Source of the DNA: Candidatus Aegiribacteria sp.
Lineage (GTDB): Bacteria; Fermentibacterota; Fermentibacteria; Fermentibacterales; JCC-6
NCBI GenBank assembly: GCA_030642525.1
Contig: DAOWNO010000163.1
Location: forward strand, 1-5,474
DNA: 5,474 bases
Direction: 5' to 3'
The notes under the pieces were generated by a model. The model ran no database searches, had not been told where the DNA came from, and saw only the letters and a program-made list of their open reading frames with translations. The position numbers and the translations under genes were made by a program. Of this stretch, positions 5,066 through 5,474 are shown in pieces; the stretch's first letter is position 1, and each line of letters opens with the position of its first letter.

Positions 5066-5474
5066 CTAGAACGGAATGTCGTCATCCGGAGCTATAGGCC
5101 CGGAGCCGGAGAGTTCATTTCCCTCTGAAGAATCCTTCCTGTTCTGTTCATGCGGATGGTCCTGATAAGAGGAATCCTGACCTTTGCGCTCGAGGAATTG
5201 AATCCTTCTGGCATTTATCTCCAGTCTGCTCCTCTGGTTTCCGTCTCTGTCTTCCCATGAATTGTAGACAAGCTCGCCCTCCACCAGGACGGGAGAGCCC
5301 TTACGACAGAATTCGCCTACAAGTTCAGCGGTCTTTCGCCAGGCAATAACGGTTACATAGCAGGTCTTTTCCTGCCATTCGCCGTTCCTGTCCCGGTAAC
5401 GCTGGTTATTGGCGATAGACATTTTTGAGAGATGTGTACCGTTTTCAAGAATTCTGGCGTCAGGGTCTCTGACC
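5066..5474 (-). CDS. ssb: Single-stranded DNA-binding protein SSB, 5' end beyond the window
   Basis: Coats single-stranded DNA during replication, recombination and repair, and recruits partners through its acidic tip. The frame is open to the right edge. The ATG at 5422 is internal, because the residues before it (RDPDARILENGTHLSK) match the conserved SSB start region (RDPE.R....G...). About 135 residues are visible, and roughly ten from the N-terminus are missing. The OB fold continues with RDRNGEWQEKT, YVTVIAWRKTAE and KGSPVLVEGELVYNSWEDRDG, including the family's Trp positions. A polar Gln/Asp/Ser/Glu linker of about 30 residues ends in the canonical PDDDIPF tip. It lies 5 nt upstream of the tail-less SSB-like gene and, from operon precedent, probably follows rpsF. 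This is clearly the full-function SSB of the pair. Confidence 0.95.
   Translation of the reverse strand, partial: VRDPDARILENGTHLSKMSIANNQRYRDRNGEWQEKTCYVTVIAWRKTAELVGEFCRKGSPVLVEGELVYNSWEDRDGNQRSRLEINARRIQFLERKGQDSSYQDHPHEQNRKDSSEGNELSGSGPIAPDDDIPF

Noticed and set aside
5066..5422. ssb read as a complete 118-residue gene starting at ATG 5422
   Set aside because: The residues upstream in frame (RDPDARILENGT) are conserved SSB sequence, so the gene is cut by the window edge rather than starting here.

Overview
The window is a tightly packed, single-strand gene block: every convincing gene is read on the minus strand, from the right edge to the left. In transcription order it holds ssb (5' end cut by the window edge), a second tail-less SSB-like gene, rpsR (bS18), a DUF2232 multi-pass membrane protein, rplI (bL9), tsaD, acpS and nnr. 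Gaps run from 4-nt overlaps to 63 nt, and no stretch over 300 bases lacks a gene. There are no rRNA, tRNA or CRISPR features, and I see no convincing intrinsic terminator.

The right half (about 3081-5474) is the widespread rpsF-ssb-rpsR-rplI type of ribosomal/replication operon; rpsF would be expected just beyond the right edge. Two things distinguish it. An extra SSB-fold gene without the acidic C-terminal tip sits between ssb and rpsR. A DUF2232 membrane protein sits between rpsR and rplI, as in Bacillus-like and deltaproteobacterial versions of the operon. tsaD (tRNA t6A synthesis) follows rplI after only 5 nt from a TTG start and is probably co-transcribed.

The left half starts after the only sizeable gap (63 nt), which carries a plausible sigma70-type promoter for an acpS-nnr pair. 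The products are holo-ACP synthase, which uses CoA to activate acyl carrier protein, and the bifunctional NAD(P)HX repair enzyme. The two genes overlap by ATGA. Together the block links DNA maintenance, ribosome assembly, tRNA modification, lipid-carrier activation and cofactor repair: housekeeping functions coupled to growth.

At the far left, just inside the nnr stop codon, base composition drops sharply (35 G/C in positions 1-110 against 38 in the 70 bases 111-180). A short inverted repeat lies there. This may be the edge of an inserted element or of foreign intergenic DNA that rewrote the nnr C-terminus.

Organism: a bacterium of moderate GC that uses Shine-Dalgarno sequences and several TTG starts. 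The SSB duplication, DUF2232 and the tsaD placement argue against an enterobacterial-type genome and fit a deltaproteobacterial, FCB-like or candidate-phylum bacterium. I cannot place it further from this sequence. Nothing here is a clear undescribed system. The best leads are the tandem SSB pair and the nnr 3' junction.
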